Source: Pantoea vagans (GTDB taxonomy: Bacteria; Pseudomonadota; Gammaproteobacteria; Enterobacterales; Enterobacteriaceae). From it: a stretch of 64,000 nt of DNA. The position numbers and the translations under genes are program-made. The stretch lies in the NCBI RefSeq assembly GCF_004792415.1, contig NZ_CP038853.1:3410001-3474000 (forward strand), given 5' to 3'. Of this stretch, positions 53,992 through 63,329 are shown piece by piece. How positions within the stretch are numbered: the first letter of the stretch is position 1; every line of letters starts with the position of its first letter. The notes under the pieces were generated by a model that was given only the letters and a program-made list of their open reading frames with translations, searched no databases and was not told where the DNA came from.

Positions 53992-55005
53992 ATGACTTCA
54001 CATCGCCAACGTCCAGCGCATAAAATCTGGCGTAACTGGAAAAGAATATCGTTCAGTAGCCAGATGTTATGGAATAAGAAACAGCAGAGCCTCTGTCAGG
54101 CACCGGAATATGATCCGGGACAGGAAGATAATGTCGTATTGATTGCTCAGCAGAAAGATCTGCCCGAGATTCCAAAGATTGTCTGGATGGTCTGGCATAA
54201 CGATCAGCTGCCGACGTCAATGGCGCTGAATATCAGTAAAATCCGGCGGGACAACCCCGATCACCAGGTTTATCTGGTCACGCAGCGCACTCTGTCGCAG
54301 TGGCTGCCCGAACTCAGCTTTATCTCTTCCGATCTGACGCTGGCACATAAAAGTGAAATCATCCGGCTTGAGCTGATTCACCGCTATGGCGGTATCGGCA
54401 TCGACTGCAGTACCCTGCTGTTTGAAAATCTTGCCTGGGTACATCGCGTTCACCATGCGCGACCAATGGATCTCATCGGCTACTATCGCGAGCAATCAAC
54501 GCTGAACCTGCTTGCGCCGGTCACCGAGAGCTGGTTTATTGCCGCGCCGCCGCAGAATGCCTTTATTCGCGAATGGCTGAAACAGCTGGCACCGGTTAAA
54601 AACGTCGGTATCCGCAACTATTTCCATGAGCTGAAGAAGCGTGATGATTTTCCGCTGATTGTGCAGAATGTAGATAATCCGTCACGCCAGCTTCTGGCGC
54701 TGGCGCAGCAGGTCGCTATGCGCGAATACCGGCGGGCTAATCTTTATCTGCGTAAAGGTGAAGCCAGCGCCTGGTACTATCAGCGCCTGCATGCCGACAG
54801 CAGCACCGCGTTTGCGCAGTCTGTGATGTTTCAGCAGCGGCCAGAGACGCCACCACCGATTATCAAATTAACCGGCAACGAGCGACTGCATCTCGACTTC
54901 AATCTGCGACTGGGTTTGTATAACCGCAGCAGCCTGATTGGCGAGATGATGCATACCTCATCACCAGCGCTGGCATTGCCATCAACGGTCAAAGCGCGCG
55001 CGTAG
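53992..55005 (+). CDS. Glycosyltransferase, capsular polysaccharide synthesis (Caps_synth/GT32-like)
   Basis: A 337-residue protein with the glycosyltransferase start IPKIVWMVWHNDQLP (near 60) and the sugar-nucleotide/metal region SEIIRLELIHRYGGIGIDCSTLL, where D138 begins an imperfect DxD (DCS). This layout is that of capsular polysaccharide synthesis proteins and GT32 family enzymes. No signal peptide is visible, so it is likely cytoplasmic. It stands alone, with no flippase, polymerase or other transferase nearby, behind a long AT-rich leader. Donor and acceptor are unknown. The last 24 bases overlap the convergent LysR gene. Confidence 0.78.
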   Translation: MTSHRQRPAHKIWRNWKRISFSSQMLWNKKQQSLCQAPEYDPGQEDNVVLIAQQKDLPEIPKIVWMVWHNDQLPTSMALNISKIRRDNPDHQVYLVTQRTLSQWLPELSFISSDLTLAHKSEIIRLELIHRYGGIGIDCSTLLFENLAWVHRVHHARPMDLIGYYREQSTLNLLAPVTESWFIAAPPQNAFIREWLKQLAPVKNVGIRNYFHELKKRDDFPLIVQNVDNPSRQLLALAQQVAMREYRRANLYLRKGEASAWYYQRLHADSSTAFAQSVMFQQRPETPPPIIKLTGNERLHLDFNLRLGLYNRSSLIGEMMHTSSPALALPSTVKARA

Positions 55006-55899
55006 CCACTGCGTAAAAGTGGTGACCGCGCGGGGCACCTGCGCCGCCCAGGGTCGGACGATCCACAGGCGGGCGGCAAAGGCCTCCACCGGCTCCCACT
55101 CAGGTAACACCTGCTGCAAAGAGCCTGCGGCCAGCGCTTCATGGGCGCTGAAGTCGGGCAGCATCGCGATTCCCAGTCCCTGCAGAGCGGCATCACGTAT
55201 CGACTCACTGTTGTTAGTGGCAAAGCAGCCCTGAATCCGCACCTGCACCTCTTCGCCATCCGCTGCGGTAACAAACCGCCAGCGCGGTGATTCAACACCA
55301 CGCGGATAGTAAAGGCAGTTATGCTGCATCAGATCCTGCGGCGTGTTCGGTATACCTTGTTGGTTAAGATAGGCAGGTGAGGCCACCAGCACTGTCTGCG
55401 TATCACACAGCGGCAGCGCCACATGGGTTTCCGGCAGCGTGTCACTGTGCCGGATGGCCAGATCAAACCCCTCACTGCTCAGCGACACAATGCGGTCCGT
55501 CACATCCAGCTGCAGACGCACCTGCGGATAGTCACGCAGAAACTCACCAATAATCGGCACCAGCTGCTGCCGGGCAAATGCCACCGGCGCGGTAATACGC
55601 ACCAGACCACGCACTGGCCCGGCGGTATCACGCACGCTAAAAAAACTCTGTTCGATGCGGGCAAAAGGCTCGCGCAACTCCTCCACCAGCTTCTCTCCCG
55701 CTGATGTCAGTCGTACGCTGCGCGTGGTGCGCTGTACCAGCAGTACACCGGCTATCTGCTCCAGCTCTTTGATTTTCTGACTCATCGCAGCTTTGCTGAC
55801 ATCCAGCCGCTCCGCCGCGCGGGTAAAGCTGCCCTGCTCAGCCAGTACGGTCAGCCAGTGAAGATGATCCCACAGCGTATCCGTTTTCATCTCTTTCAT
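54982..55899 (-). CDS. LysR-family regulator of the adjacent tautomerase gene
   Basis: A 305-residue regulator with the helix-turn-helix LTVLAEQGSFTRAAERLDVSKAAMSQKIKELEQIAGVLLVQRTTRSVRLT (about 16-66) and an effector domain from about 95. It is divergent from a tautomerase gene over 102 bp that contain a LysR-type dyad. Start: an ATG at 55890 is an alternative; neither has a clear ribosome site. Target and effector are otherwise unknown. Confidence 0.86.
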   Translation of the reverse strand: MKEMKTDTLWDHLHWLTVLAEQGSFTRAAERLDVSKAAMSQKIKELEQIAGVLLVQRTTRSVRLTSAGEKLVEELREPFARIEQSFFSVRDTAGPVRGLVRITAPVAFARQQLVPIIGEFLRDYPQVRLQLDVTDRIVSLSSEGFDLAIRHSDTLPETHVALPLCDTQTVLVASPAYLNQQGIPNTPQDLMQHNCLYYPRGVESPRWRFVTAADGEEVQVRIQGCFATNNSESIRDAALQGLGIAMLPDFSAHEALAAGSLQQVLPEWEPVEAFAARLWIVRPWAAQVPRAVTTFTQWLRARFDR

Positions 55900-55903
55900 T
55901 GCG

Positions 55904-55925
55904 ATTGTTCATTATAGTGAATAAT
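55904..55925. promoter_or_regulatory. LysR-type dyad between the LysR gene and tautomerase
   Basis: The 22-bp interrupted palindrome ATT-N-TTCA-TTATAG-TGAA-N-AAT has matching arms on both sides. It begins five bases upstream of the LysR start, a typical site for autoregulation and divergent control. Confidence 0.6.
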
Positions 55926-56001
55926 CATTTCAGGCTACGCGCTTTTTCCCGCCGGATAAAGGGGTCACCATAGGTTCATTAATCACGATGAGGAATTCAC
56001 T

Positions 56002-56391
56002 ATGCCACTGCTGCAATTCGATGTTATTCAGGGTCGTTCAGAATCAGAACTGCGTACACTGCTGGATGCGGCGCACCGTGCCGTGCTGACAGCTTTTAAC
56101 GTGCCTGAACGGGATCGTTATCAGATTGTTCAGGAAAATAAGCGCTATCAGATGGTGTTTCAGGATACCGGGCTGGGATTCAGCCGCAGCGATAATCTGG
56201 TGATGGTGCGGGTTTATACCAGCCCACGCAGCCGTGAACAGAAGCAGCATTTTATGGCGGAGCTGGCGCGTGAGCTGCGTGAGCACTGTGGCGTGCAGGG
56301 CAACGATTTAATGATCAGCTTTATCACTAACGACAAAGGTGACTGGAGTTTTGCCGACGGCGAAGCGCAATACCTCACCGGCAAACTCTGA
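56002..56391 (+). CDS. Tautomerase-family protein
   Basis: A 129-residue member of the tautomerase superfamily (4-oxalocrotonate tautomerase-like fold, longer Tautomerase_2 type). The catalytic N-terminal proline is P2 after methionine removal (MPLLQFDVIQGRSESELRTLLDAAHRAVLTAFNVPERDRYQIV). The reaction is not known; some relatives act on dehalogenation or aromatic-acid intermediates. The divergent LysR gene probably controls it. RBS GAGG lies nine bases ahead of the ATG. Confidence 0.85.
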   Translation: MPLLQFDVIQGRSESELRTLLDAAHRAVLTAFNVPERDRYQIVQENKRYQMVFQDTGLGFSRSDNLVMVRVYTSPRSREQKQHFMAELARELREHCGVQGNDLMISFITNDKGDWSFADGEAQYLTGKL

Positions 56392-56600
56392 AAAACGTCC
56401 TGACTTCTGCTCTGCTGACGGTGCGCCAGCCACCGTCACGCCTGAAAACCTCACTTCTGAACCAATCTGCTCTCCACCGCACAAATCGGGCCGGATATGT
56501 TGCAGCCGGATGACAGCCAATATAGATTGTCGAAAAACCATCCCCGAAGGTGGCCGGTTGCGTGAAGCCTCGTGCAACCCTGTAGAGAGAGGATTTACCG

Positions 56601-58892
56601 TTGTCCGAATTGGTCTCCGTCGCGCTGTTTCTGGCCGCTATTGCAATCTATTCCTGTAAAGCCGGGCGTAACAAATTCTGGTTTATTCTTGTTCTTATCC
56701 TGCTGGTGCTTTTCGTTGTCCTGAATGCCACCCTCTATGCCAGCAACTATTTTACCGGTGACGGCATCAACGATGCGGTGCTCTATACGCTGACTAACAG
56801 CCTGACCGGCGCGGGTGTCAGTAAATATGTGGTGCCCGCGATTGGGCTGATTATTGTGCTGTTCCTGCTGTTCTGCCTGCTGTCGTGGATTCTGCGTCGG
56901 CGTAAGCGTCCGCATCACATGGGCTGGTCACTGCTGGCGGCCGCCTGCGCGCTCGGCTCGGTGCAGACCACCCCGGCCTTTCGCCAGGTCGCGACGCTCA
57001 TCGTGTCGCATACCCAGATGGCGGACTCTGACTTCGACAACTTCTATAAAGTGCCGCGTAATCGCATTGAACAGCCGCGCCTTAACGTGGTTTACATCTA
57101 TGGTGAAAGCTTAGAGCGCACCTATTTCGACCCCATCGCCTTTCCCGGCCTGGCGCCTGAGCTGAGCCGGCAGAAAGAGCAGAGTATCGACTTCAGCGAA
57201 ACCGAACAGTTACCCGGCACCGATTACACCATTGCAGGCATGGTCGCCTCACAGTGCGGCATTCCGCTGTTTGCGCCGTTTGACGGTAATGCGTCGGCGT
57301 CGCTCTCCAGCTTCTATCCGCAGAACGTCTGTCTGGGCGACATCCTGAAAAACTCCGGCTACCAGAACTGGTTTATTCAGGGCGCCGATCTGCGTTTTGC
57401 CGGTAAAGATGTCTTCCTGAAATCGCACGGTTTCGACCCCGAAAATCTTTATGGTTCGCAGGAGCTGAAAAGCCGCGTTGCCGATCCTGCTTATCGCAAT
57501 AACTGGGGTTATTACGACGATACGGTGCTGGATGAAGTCTTTGAGAAGTATCAGGAACTCTCGCAGGCCGGTAAACCTTTCGCGCTGTTTACGCTGACCG
57601 TCGATACGCATCACCCGGACGGGTTTATCTCACGCAGCTGCGATCGCAGGAGCTACAGCATTGATGGCAAACCGAATCAGTCCTTCAGCGCGGTCGCCTG
57701 CTCGCAGGAGCACGTGGCGCGGCTGATTACACGCATCAAAGCATCGCCGTGGTTTAAAAATACCGTAATTGTGGTGAGCTCCGATCATCTGGCCATGAAC
57801 AACACGGCGCATCCGTGGCTGGTCAAACAGCCACGTCGCAATCTGTTCATGGTGATCCGGGGTGATAAACCGCAGGCGGAGCTGATGGAGGCGAAGCGCA
57901 GCACGCTGGATAATGGCGCGACGCTGCTGGATATTCTCGGCGGCGATAACGCGATTGGCCTGGGCCGCAGCAGCCTTTCTTCTCTTTCGCTCTCCACCCA
58001 GTTCGACGACATTAAGAGTAAGGTGGCGAGCTGGAAACCCGACATCATCCAGCTCTGGAACTTCCCGAAGAAGATAGACAGCTTCACGGTGGATCAGGCG
58101 AAGAATACCTTCAGCTTCTCAGGGACCACCTTTAAACTGCCGATTCTGTTCCGTATCAGTGATAAGCATGTTGAGCCGATGCCGGAAGGGGAATATTCAG
58201 CCCCACTGCGCTATCAGCTGGCCGATTTCGCCTCTGCTGATAAATTCCTCTGGGTGGATCGCTGTTTCAAAATGGCGCGACTCTGGCAGCCTTCGCTGGC
58301 CCTTTCCGGCGATCTCTGTGTGGCGATGGGGCAGCTGGGCGGCACGCCAACCGTGACACATGTCGACAAACCGCAGTGGAAAGGCAAAGTGCAGTTCCCG
58401 GACGGCGCTGTCAGCGAGGCACGTTACCAGCAGAACCTGGCGCAGATCCGCATTGAAGATAACAACATTCGCTATAGCGCCGACAGCTTCCGGCTTGATG
58501 TGCCTGGCGCGCCGGAAACGATTAAAAGCTTCAGCGGCATCTCACGGCCAGAGAGCTGGGGGCGCTGGTCAAACGCCAATCTCGCGCCAGAAGTGCATAT
58601 CGATTATGTCGATGCACTCCCGGCTAAGTTTGATCTGGTCATTACCGCACGCGCATATGGCCCCAACGCACACCGCGCGATCCCGGTTCGGGTCGGCGAT
58701 CAGCAGCAACTGCTGTCGCTGGGCGAAGAGGTATCGACGCATACCCTGCATTTCGACAACCCAGGCGCCAGCCATCAGCTGGTCATTGCCCCCCCTGAGC
58801 CGCAGCTGAGTAACACCGGCAATATTACCGGGCAGGATCCGCGCAAACTGGGCATCGGTATGGTTGAAATTAAAATCGTACCCCAGCCTTAA
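56601..58892 (+). CDS. opgB: Phosphoglycerol transferase I (OpgB/MdoB)
   Basis: A 763-residue membrane enzyme, the same length as in E. coli, which transfers phosphoglycerol from phosphatidylglycerol to periplasmic glucans. Helices fill about residues 1-130. A sulfatase/LTA-synthase-like periplasmic domain (about 150-530) follows with [18 protein letters not shown] [37 protein letters not shown] and [16 protein letters not shown]-terminal domain completes it. The start codon is TTG with GAGAGAGG upstream. It is the core gene that in E. coli follows dnaTC/yjj genes after fhuF. Confidence 0.95.
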   Translation: MSELVSVALFLAAIAIYSCKAGRNKFWFILVLILLVLFVVLNATLYASNYFTGDGINDAVLYTLTNSLTGAGVSKYVVPAIGLIIVLFLLFCLLSWILRRRKRPHHMGWSLLAAACALGSVQTTPAFRQVATLIVSHTQMADSDFDNFYKVPRNRIEQPRLNVVYIYGESLERTYFDPIAFPGLAPELSRQKEQSIDFSETEQLPGTDYTIAGMVASQCGIPLFAPFDGNASASLSSFYPQNVCLGDILKNSGYQNWFIQGADLRFAGKDVFLKSHGFDPENLYGSQELKSRVADPAYRNNWGYYDDTVLDEVFEKYQELSQAGKPFALFTLTVDTHHPDGFISRSCDRRSYSIDGKPNQSFSAVACSQEHVARLITRIKASPWFKNTVIVVSSDHLAMNNTAHPWLVKQPRRNLFMVIRGDKPQAELMEAKRSTLDNGATLLDILGGDNAIGLGRSSLSSLSLSTQFDDIKSKVASWKPDIIQLWNFPKKIDSFTVDQAKNTFSFSGTTFKLPILFRISDKHVEPMPEGEYSAPLRYQLADFASADKFLWVDRCFKMARLWQPSLALSGDLCVAMGQLGGTPTVTHVDKPQWKGKVQFPDGAVSEARYQQNLAQIRIEDNNIRYSADSFRLDVPGAPETIKSFSGISRPESWGRWSNANLAPEVHIDYVDALPAKFDLVITARAYGPNAHRAIPVRVGDQQQLLSLGEEVSTHTLHFDNPGASHQLVIAPPEPQLSNTGNITGQDPRKLGIGMVEIKIVPQP

Positions 58893-58912
58893 GACCCGTT
58901 TTTTCTTCTCCC

Positions 58913-58936
58913 GCCTCTGCGGATTACCGCAGAGGC
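58913..58936. terminator. Hairpin downstream of opgB
   Basis: GCCTCTGCGG-ATTA-CCGCAGAGGC is a perfect ten-pair stem 20 bp after the stop. There is no U-run on the plus strand. A second, smaller hairpin, CCTCGC...GCGAGG, follows at 58950-58969. Confidence 0.6.
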
Positions 58937-59110
58937 GCCTCATCCTATCCCTCGCGACATGTTGCGAGGCAGCCCGTACTTCACTGCACGTTACCTGTTG
59001 TACTAATTGATATTTTCGACATGGCGCGCAAAATATAACCGACTGAGTGGTGATGCGCTTTTTGCCTGTCATGATGCGGTTATCGCCGGAGTACACAGGG
59101 AGGTGTCGTG

Positions 59111-59824
59111 ATGACAAGCACAATGATGAGTACCCACAAAGCCTTTAAAGCGCTGCAACAGGCGGGGATCGACGATCAGCAAGCGGAGGCGATGGTGGAG
59201 GTTTTTACCGATATGCAGCAGAGGCAGCCAGGCGCACAGGTCGGGAAGCAGCTCGGTCAGATTCAGACCAAAGCCAATCATATTGACGTCCGGATCGGCC
59301 AGCTTCAGACAAAAGCTGAACAGACAGACGAGCAGCTCGGCAAGCTTACGATGAAAGTTGACCAGATGGACAATCGACTCGGCAAGCTCACGACGAAAGT
59401 AGATCAGATTGACGAGCGGCTCGGGCATCTCACCACAAAGGTTAATCAGATCGACGAGCGGCTTGGGCATCTCACCATAAAGGTTAATCAGATCGACGAT
59501 CGCCTCGGGCATCTCACCACAAAGGTTAATCAGATCGACGATCGCCTCGGGCATCTCGCCACGAAGGTTAATCAGATCGACGAGCGGCTTGGCCATGTTG
59601 AAAGAAAAACCGACAAGCTGGCTATCCGTTTTAATCACCTGGAAATCAAAGTGGATAAGATGGACGCGATGCTCAGTGAAATGAATTTCCGATTAACGGG
59701 CGCTGTCGACAGCCTGAGAAATGACGTTGTGACACTGAGCACTGATATGCGCTGGATCAAACGGTTGTCTATCCTCATGACCACCACCCTGCTGGCGGCG
59801 GTCCTGAAAGATATTCTACTGTGA
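59111..59824 (+). CDS. Tandem-repeat coiled-coil protein with C-terminal membrane anchor
   Basis: A 237-residue protein of unknown function. Residues 8-36 form a helix, AFKALQQAGIDDQQAEAMVEVF, like the start of DUF1640/Bdr-type proteins. Residues 50-189 are ten units of 14 residues, best copies HLTTKVNQIDERLG, with hydrophobic residues at positions 2, 6, 9 and 13: an unbroken coiled coil of 20 heptads. The last segment (about 218-235, LSILMTTTLLAAVLKDILL) is a membrane anchor. The ATG at 59111 follows GGGAGG by seven bases; GTG at 59108 is less likely. It stands alone after opgB. Confidence 0.85.
   Translation: MTSTMMSTHKAFKALQQAGIDDQQAEAMVEVFTDMQQRQPGAQVGKQLGQIQTKANHIDVRIGQLQTKAEQTDEQLGKLTMKVDQMDNRLGKLTTKVDQIDERLGHLTTKVNQIDERLGHLTIKVNQIDDRLGHLTTKVNQIDDRLGHLATKVNQIDERLGHVERKTDKLAIRFNHLEIKVDKMDAMLSEMNFRLTGAVDSLRNDVVTLSTDMRWIKRLSILMTTTLLAAVLKDILL
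59258..59677 (+). repeat. Ten 42-bp units coding for coiled-coil repeats
   Basis: Successive 42-base units are in frame with the coiled-coil gene. Units 4 to 8 (59384-59593) are nearly identical at DNA level, with the core GGTTAATCAGATCGACGA, while the outer units are diverged. This is the pattern expected from recent duplication in the middle of the array. Confidence 0.9.
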
Positions 59825-59837
59825 GCCCACTACCCGA

Positions 59838-60551
59838 TCAGGGTCTGTCGCGCAGTGCTTCCAGCTTCTCACGCTGCTGACCCTCAGCGGTAAAGTTTTC
59901 CTCTGCCAGCCAGCGCTGCAGGCCCTTTTTTACCTGCGGCCATTCGCTGTCGATAATCGAAAACCAGCTGGTGTCACGCGAACGCCCTTTGTAGACAATT
60001 GCCTGACGGAACTCACCTTCATACCGGAAACCGAGACGGGCCGCTGCCTCACGCGACGGGGCATTGCAGCTGTCGCATTTCCATTCATAACGACGATAAC
60101 CCAGCGTCTCAAACGCGTAGCGCATCAGCAGAAAATGCGCTTCCGTTGCCATGCGGGTCTGCTTCAGCCTGGGCGAAAAAGCAACGTGTCCGACTTCCAT
60201 TACGCCATGTTCAGGCTGAATGCGCATTAACGACAGACTGCCCACCGCCTGCTCCGTGGCGATATCGATCACCGCAAAATGCAGTGGGTCGCGACTGCCT
60301 TCCATCTGGCTGAAATAATCCTGCCACGCCTGCCGGTCATCAAACGGTCCCATAAACATGTAAGTCCAGTCGCGTCCATCCTCAGCCAGCCCCCAGGCTT
60401 CAGACAGTGCATCACCATGCCGTGCTGCACTGAACGGCTCCAGCCGACATGACTCGCCGGTGAAAACCTGATGCTGCGGTAAAGGACGGGGTTGCCAGTC
60501 TGGTAAAGGCTGGCCGACCGGCTGACCGAATTGATTCAGATATTGTGACAT
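59838..60551 (-). CDS. GNAT-family N-acetyltransferase
   Basis: A 237-residue acetyltransferase of the RimJ/RimL-like branch. CRLEPFSAARHGDALSEAW starts the fold, AVGSLSLMRIQPEHGVMEVGHVAFSPRLKQTRMATEAHFLLMRYAF is the acetyl-CoA region, and SCNAPSREAAARLGFRYEGEFRQAIVYKGRSRDTSWFSI is the usual family ending. Start at ATG 60551 after GGGAGG; the frame to 60596 is not supported. Target protein or small molecule unknown. It is divergent from the MocR-type gene over 76 bp. Confidence 0.88.
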   Translation of the reverse strand: MSQYLNQFGQPVGQPLPDWQPRPLPQHQVFTGESCRLEPFSAARHGDALSEAWGLAEDGRDWTYMFMGPFDDRQAWQDYFSQMEGSRDPLHFAVIDIATEQAVGSLSLMRIQPEHGVMEVGHVAFSPRLKQTRMATEAHFLLMRYAFETLGYRRYEWKCDSCNAPSREAAARLGFRYEGEFRQAIVYKGRSRDTSWFSIIDSEWPQVKKGLQRWLAEENFTAEGQQREKLEALRDRP

Positions 60552-60627
60552 ATCGCCTCCCGGCTGCAGATGATATCCGCAGATTGCCACTATCATGGTG
60601 GGTTAAAAAGTACCACAATCAGGAAAA

Positions 60628-62100
60628 ATGATAGATCCACGGGACCCGACTATGAAGCCAGAGATCTCCCCTTTGCTGCTGGCACCATTGATACCCGCCG
60701 CCGGGACCACGCTGCAGCAGCAACTTTATCAGCGGATAAAACAGGGCATTTTGCAGGGTCAGCTTGCCACTGGCGCGATGTTACCAGCTACACGGCAGCT
60801 GGCAGTTGAGCTGCAGGTATCGCGGAATACCGTGCTTAACGTCTGGACCCAGTTGCAGGCTGAGGGCTATCTGATGAGCGATCGACAGGGCAGCCGCGTC
60901 AGCTCACTGGCTTTGCCTGCCGGGCAGGCGGATGACGACACGCTAGCCAGCTGGCCGCTGGCAAAACGGATTGAGGCTTTTCACCAAAGCCAGTGGATCG
61001 ACACCGGCTCATTGCCGCTGCGACCCGGCATACCGGCTCTGAATCATTTTCCGATGGCGGCCTGGCGCCGGGCGCTGAGTCAGGTAATGAGTCACCCGCC
61101 ACCGTCGCTGCTCGGCTATGGCGATCCCTTTGGTGAAGCAGAACTGCGTGCCGTACTGGCGCAACAGTTGCGTATCACGCGCGGTGTACGTTGTGACCCC
61201 GGACAGATTGTGATTACTGAAGGTGTGCAGCAGGCGCTTACGCTGTGCGTCGCCCTGCTGAGTAATCCGGGCGATCATGGCTGGATTGAAGAACCGGGTT
61301 ATCGTAATGCCAAATCGGCTCTGCAGGCCGGAGAACTTAACGTTGTCCCGATCCGCACCGATGACCAGGGAATGGCCCCCGAGCCGGAACACTGGAAACA
61401 GGCTCCACCCCGTCTGATTTATACCACGCCTACCCATCAGTATCCCACCGGCGTCGTCATGAGCGCGGCCCGGCGTCTGGCGCTGATTGCGGCTGCGCAG
61501 CAGCACCAAGCCTGGATTATTGAAGATGATTATGATGGCGACTTCCATTACCACGGCGAACCTGTAATGGCGATGCAGGGCATGACCGATAATGCTCCGG
61601 TTATCTATCTCGGCTCATTCAGCAAGACGCTATTCCCCGCGCTGCGCATCGGTTTTATGGTGCTGCCCGCGCCGCTGGTCAGGCGTCTGCAACCGGCACT
61701 GCATCAGATCCTGCGCGGCGGAAACCGGCTGGAACAACAGGCGCTGGCGCGTTTTATTCTCAGTGGTGATTATCGCCGCCATCTGGGCAAAATGCGTCGT
61801 CTCTATCGTCAGCGACAGGCATGGCTGCGAACCGAACTGCAACGCGCTGCAGGGCAGGCGATTCCGTTGCTGGGTGGTAACAGCGGTATGCATCTGGTGC
61901 TGCCACTCGAGCCTCATCGGGATGACGTCGCTATCACCCGCACACTGCTCCAGGCGGGCTACGCACCTACGGCTCTCTCGACCTTCTGTCTGCGCGAACC
62001 GGTGCAGCAGGGGCTGGTGATTGGCTATGGTAATTGCAGCGACACGCAAATTACCGCAGCGACGCGCCAGCTAAGTCGCCTGCTCGGCTGGCCCGGATAA
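60628..62100 (+). CDS. MocR/PdxR-family regulator (GntR helix plus aminotransferase domain)
   Basis: A 490-residue regulator. The GntR-type winged helix (about 25-95) includes LPATRQLAVELQVSRNTVLNVWTQLQAEGYL. The fold-type I aminotransferase-like domain (about 120-485) keeps the pyridoxal phosphate lysine K333 in GSFSKTLFPALRIGF and the D-x-Y motif EDDYDGDFHY. Members control vitamin B6, taurine or GABA genes, or efflux. The divergent GNAT gene is the likely target. An ATG at 60652 is an alternative start. Its stop lies five bases from the convergent LacI stop. Confidence 0.88.
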   Translation: MIDPRDPTMKPEISPLLLAPLIPAAGTTLQQQLYQRIKQGILQGQLATGAMLPATRQLAVELQVSRNTVLNVWTQLQAEGYLMSDRQGSRVSSLALPAGQADDDTLASWPLAKRIEAFHQSQWIDTGSLPLRPGIPALNHFPMAAWRRALSQVMSHPPPSLLGYGDPFGEAELRAVLAQQLRITRGVRCDPGQIVITEGVQQALTLCVALLSNPGDHGWIEEPGYRNAKSALQAGELNVVPIRTDDQGMAPEPEHWKQAPPRLIYTTPTHQYPTGVVMSAARRLALIAAAQQHQAWIIEDDYDGDFHYHGEPVMAMQGMTDNAPVIYLGSFSKTLFPALRIGFMVLPAPLVRRLQPALHQILRGGNRLEQQALARFILSGDYRRHLGKMRRLYRQRQAWLRTELQRAAGQAIPLLGGNSGMHLVLPLEPHRDDVAITRTLLQAGYAPTALSTFCLREPVQQGLVIGYGNCSDTQITAATRQLSRLLGWPG

Positions 62101-62105
62101 CCTAA

Positions 62106-63191
62106 TCATTCCGTGCTGACAAGGCTGGCCGGCGCAGCAATCGACTGGCGAATCATCAGGCGGGCATCAAAGCGCGGCATCGGCCCGACGGCTTCGCCGC
62201 GTATCTCCGAAATCAGGCGTCGTGCGGCTTCCCGGCCCATCTCATACACCGGTTGCGCCACTACAGTCAGCGGCGGCGTGACAATCTCACTCCACGGAAA
62301 ATTGTCATACATCACAAAGGAGAGATCGGCAGGGATGCGCAGTCCGCGCTGCGTGACTTCCCGCAGCAGCCACATCGCGACCACGCTGTCTGAGGCCACC
62401 AGCGCCGTAGGCGGCTGCGGACGCTGCCACAGTTCAGCCACAATACGGGCAATCTCGGTTTCATCCAGCGCGTTCACTTTCACTAGCGTTTGATCAAACG
62501 CCACGCCCGCGGCAGCAAAGGCCTGCATCATGCCGCCAACGCGCTGGGCGACCGGCGTCAGGCCAAAATCGCCTGGCGTGCTGTAGTCGGTTGCTAGCGC
62601 CATGCTGGTGACATAGGCGATATGACGATGACCGGCCTCCAGCAATCGGGTAGTCGCCTGTTTAGCGACCTCAGTGAATTCGCAGCAGATCGCTTCCACA
62701 TCAAGGTCAGTCACTGCGCGATCAAATAATTTCAGCGCTCTGCCGTCTTCCAGTACCTGCGTCAGATGGCTGTTGTGCTGGTGCTCCGAACAGCATGGCG
62801 CCACGATAATGCCGTCGACCTGCTTTTCCAGCATCACCCGCACTGCATCCTGCTCAGCCTGCAGTTTCTCATCGCTGTTACTGAGCAGCAGATGGTAACC
62901 CGCCGTGCGTGCCACATCGGCCATCCCGCGCAGCGCAAGGCCAAAGTGAGGATTTTCGATATCGCCGACAATCACACCGATGGTATTAGAACGCCCGGTA
63001 TTCATGCTGCGGGCCAGGGCATTCGGACGGTAGCCCAGCGCAGAGGCCGCGCTGCTGACCCGCTCCTGCACCTCATCACTGACTGCCCCATAGCCTCCCA
63101 GCGCACGCGCCGCCTGAGCTTTTGAGACGTTTGCTGCACGTGCCACATCCGCCACGGTAGGCGCTTTCGATTGTCGTTTCTGACTCGTCAT
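62106..63191 (-). CDS. LacI-family regulator of the adjacent ABC transporter
   Basis: A 361-residue repressor with head helix TVADVARAANVSKAQAARALGGYGAVSDEVQERV (12-45) and hinge YRPNALARSMNTGRSNTIGVIVGD. The binding core follows, ending MIRQSIAAP. It is divergent from a solute-binding protein gene. Two identical perfect operators between them make control of the transporter and autoregulation very likely. The ligand is unknown. Confidence 0.9.
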   Translation of the reverse strand: MTSQKRQSKAPTVADVARAANVSKAQAARALGGYGAVSDEVQERVSSAASALGYRPNALARSMNTGRSNTIGVIVGDIENPHFGLALRGMADVARTAGYHLLLSNSDEKLQAEQDAVRVMLEKQVDGIIVAPCCSEHQHNSHLTQVLEDGRALKLFDRAVTDLDVEAICCEFTEVAKQATTRLLEAGHRHIAYVTSMALATDYSTPGDFGLTPVAQRVGGMMQAFAAAGVAFDQTLVKVNALDETEIARIVAELWQRPQPPTALVASDSVVAMWLLREVTQRGLRIPADLSFVMYDNFPWSEIVTPPLTVVAQPVYEMGREAARRLISEIRGEAVGPMPRFDARLMIRQSIAAPASLVSTE

Positions 63192-63268
63192 AATTATTTT
63201 GAATCACAGGTTGATGACAGGAATATTGACGCCGAAAAAAGGCTGTGCTTAAACTCATTGTAACCCCT

Positions 63269-63282
63269 TGAGACCGGTCTCA
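63269..63282. promoter_or_regulatory. LacI-family operator, distal copy
   Basis: TGAGACCGGTCTCA is a perfect 14-bp palindrome with central CG. It is repeated exactly 45 bp away and lies 78 bp upstream of the LacI start. Confidence 0.85.
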
Positions 63283-63313
63283 CAATGCCCACGTCTTAAG
63301 GTGCCACCTGCGT

Positions 63314-63327
63314 TGAGACCGGTCTCA
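63314..63327. promoter_or_regulatory. LacI-family operator, promoter-overlapping copy
   Basis: The same TGAGACCGGTCTCA, here extended to TTGAGACCGGTCTCAA (16 bp). It ends two bases before a perfect -10 TATAAT (63330-63335), that is, inside the promoter spacer, so bound repressor would block RNA polymerase. Confidence 0.87.
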
Positions 63328-63329
63328 AT

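Noticed and set aside
59069..59638. 189-codon minus-strand frame with repeated VDLINLCGEMPEA units
   Set aside because: It is the antisense of the coiled-coil repeat array. The repeat period (42 bases) keeps the opposite strand open too. It has no ribosome site and no family resemblance.
59258..59677. Regular repeats considered as a CRISPR array
   Set aside because: There are no unique spacers; the whole unit repeats, stays in frame, and codes a heptad pattern.
60596..60620. GTGG...CCAC partial dyad between the GNAT and MocR genes
   Set aside because: Arms are only four bases and no known MocR consensus could be matched with confidence.
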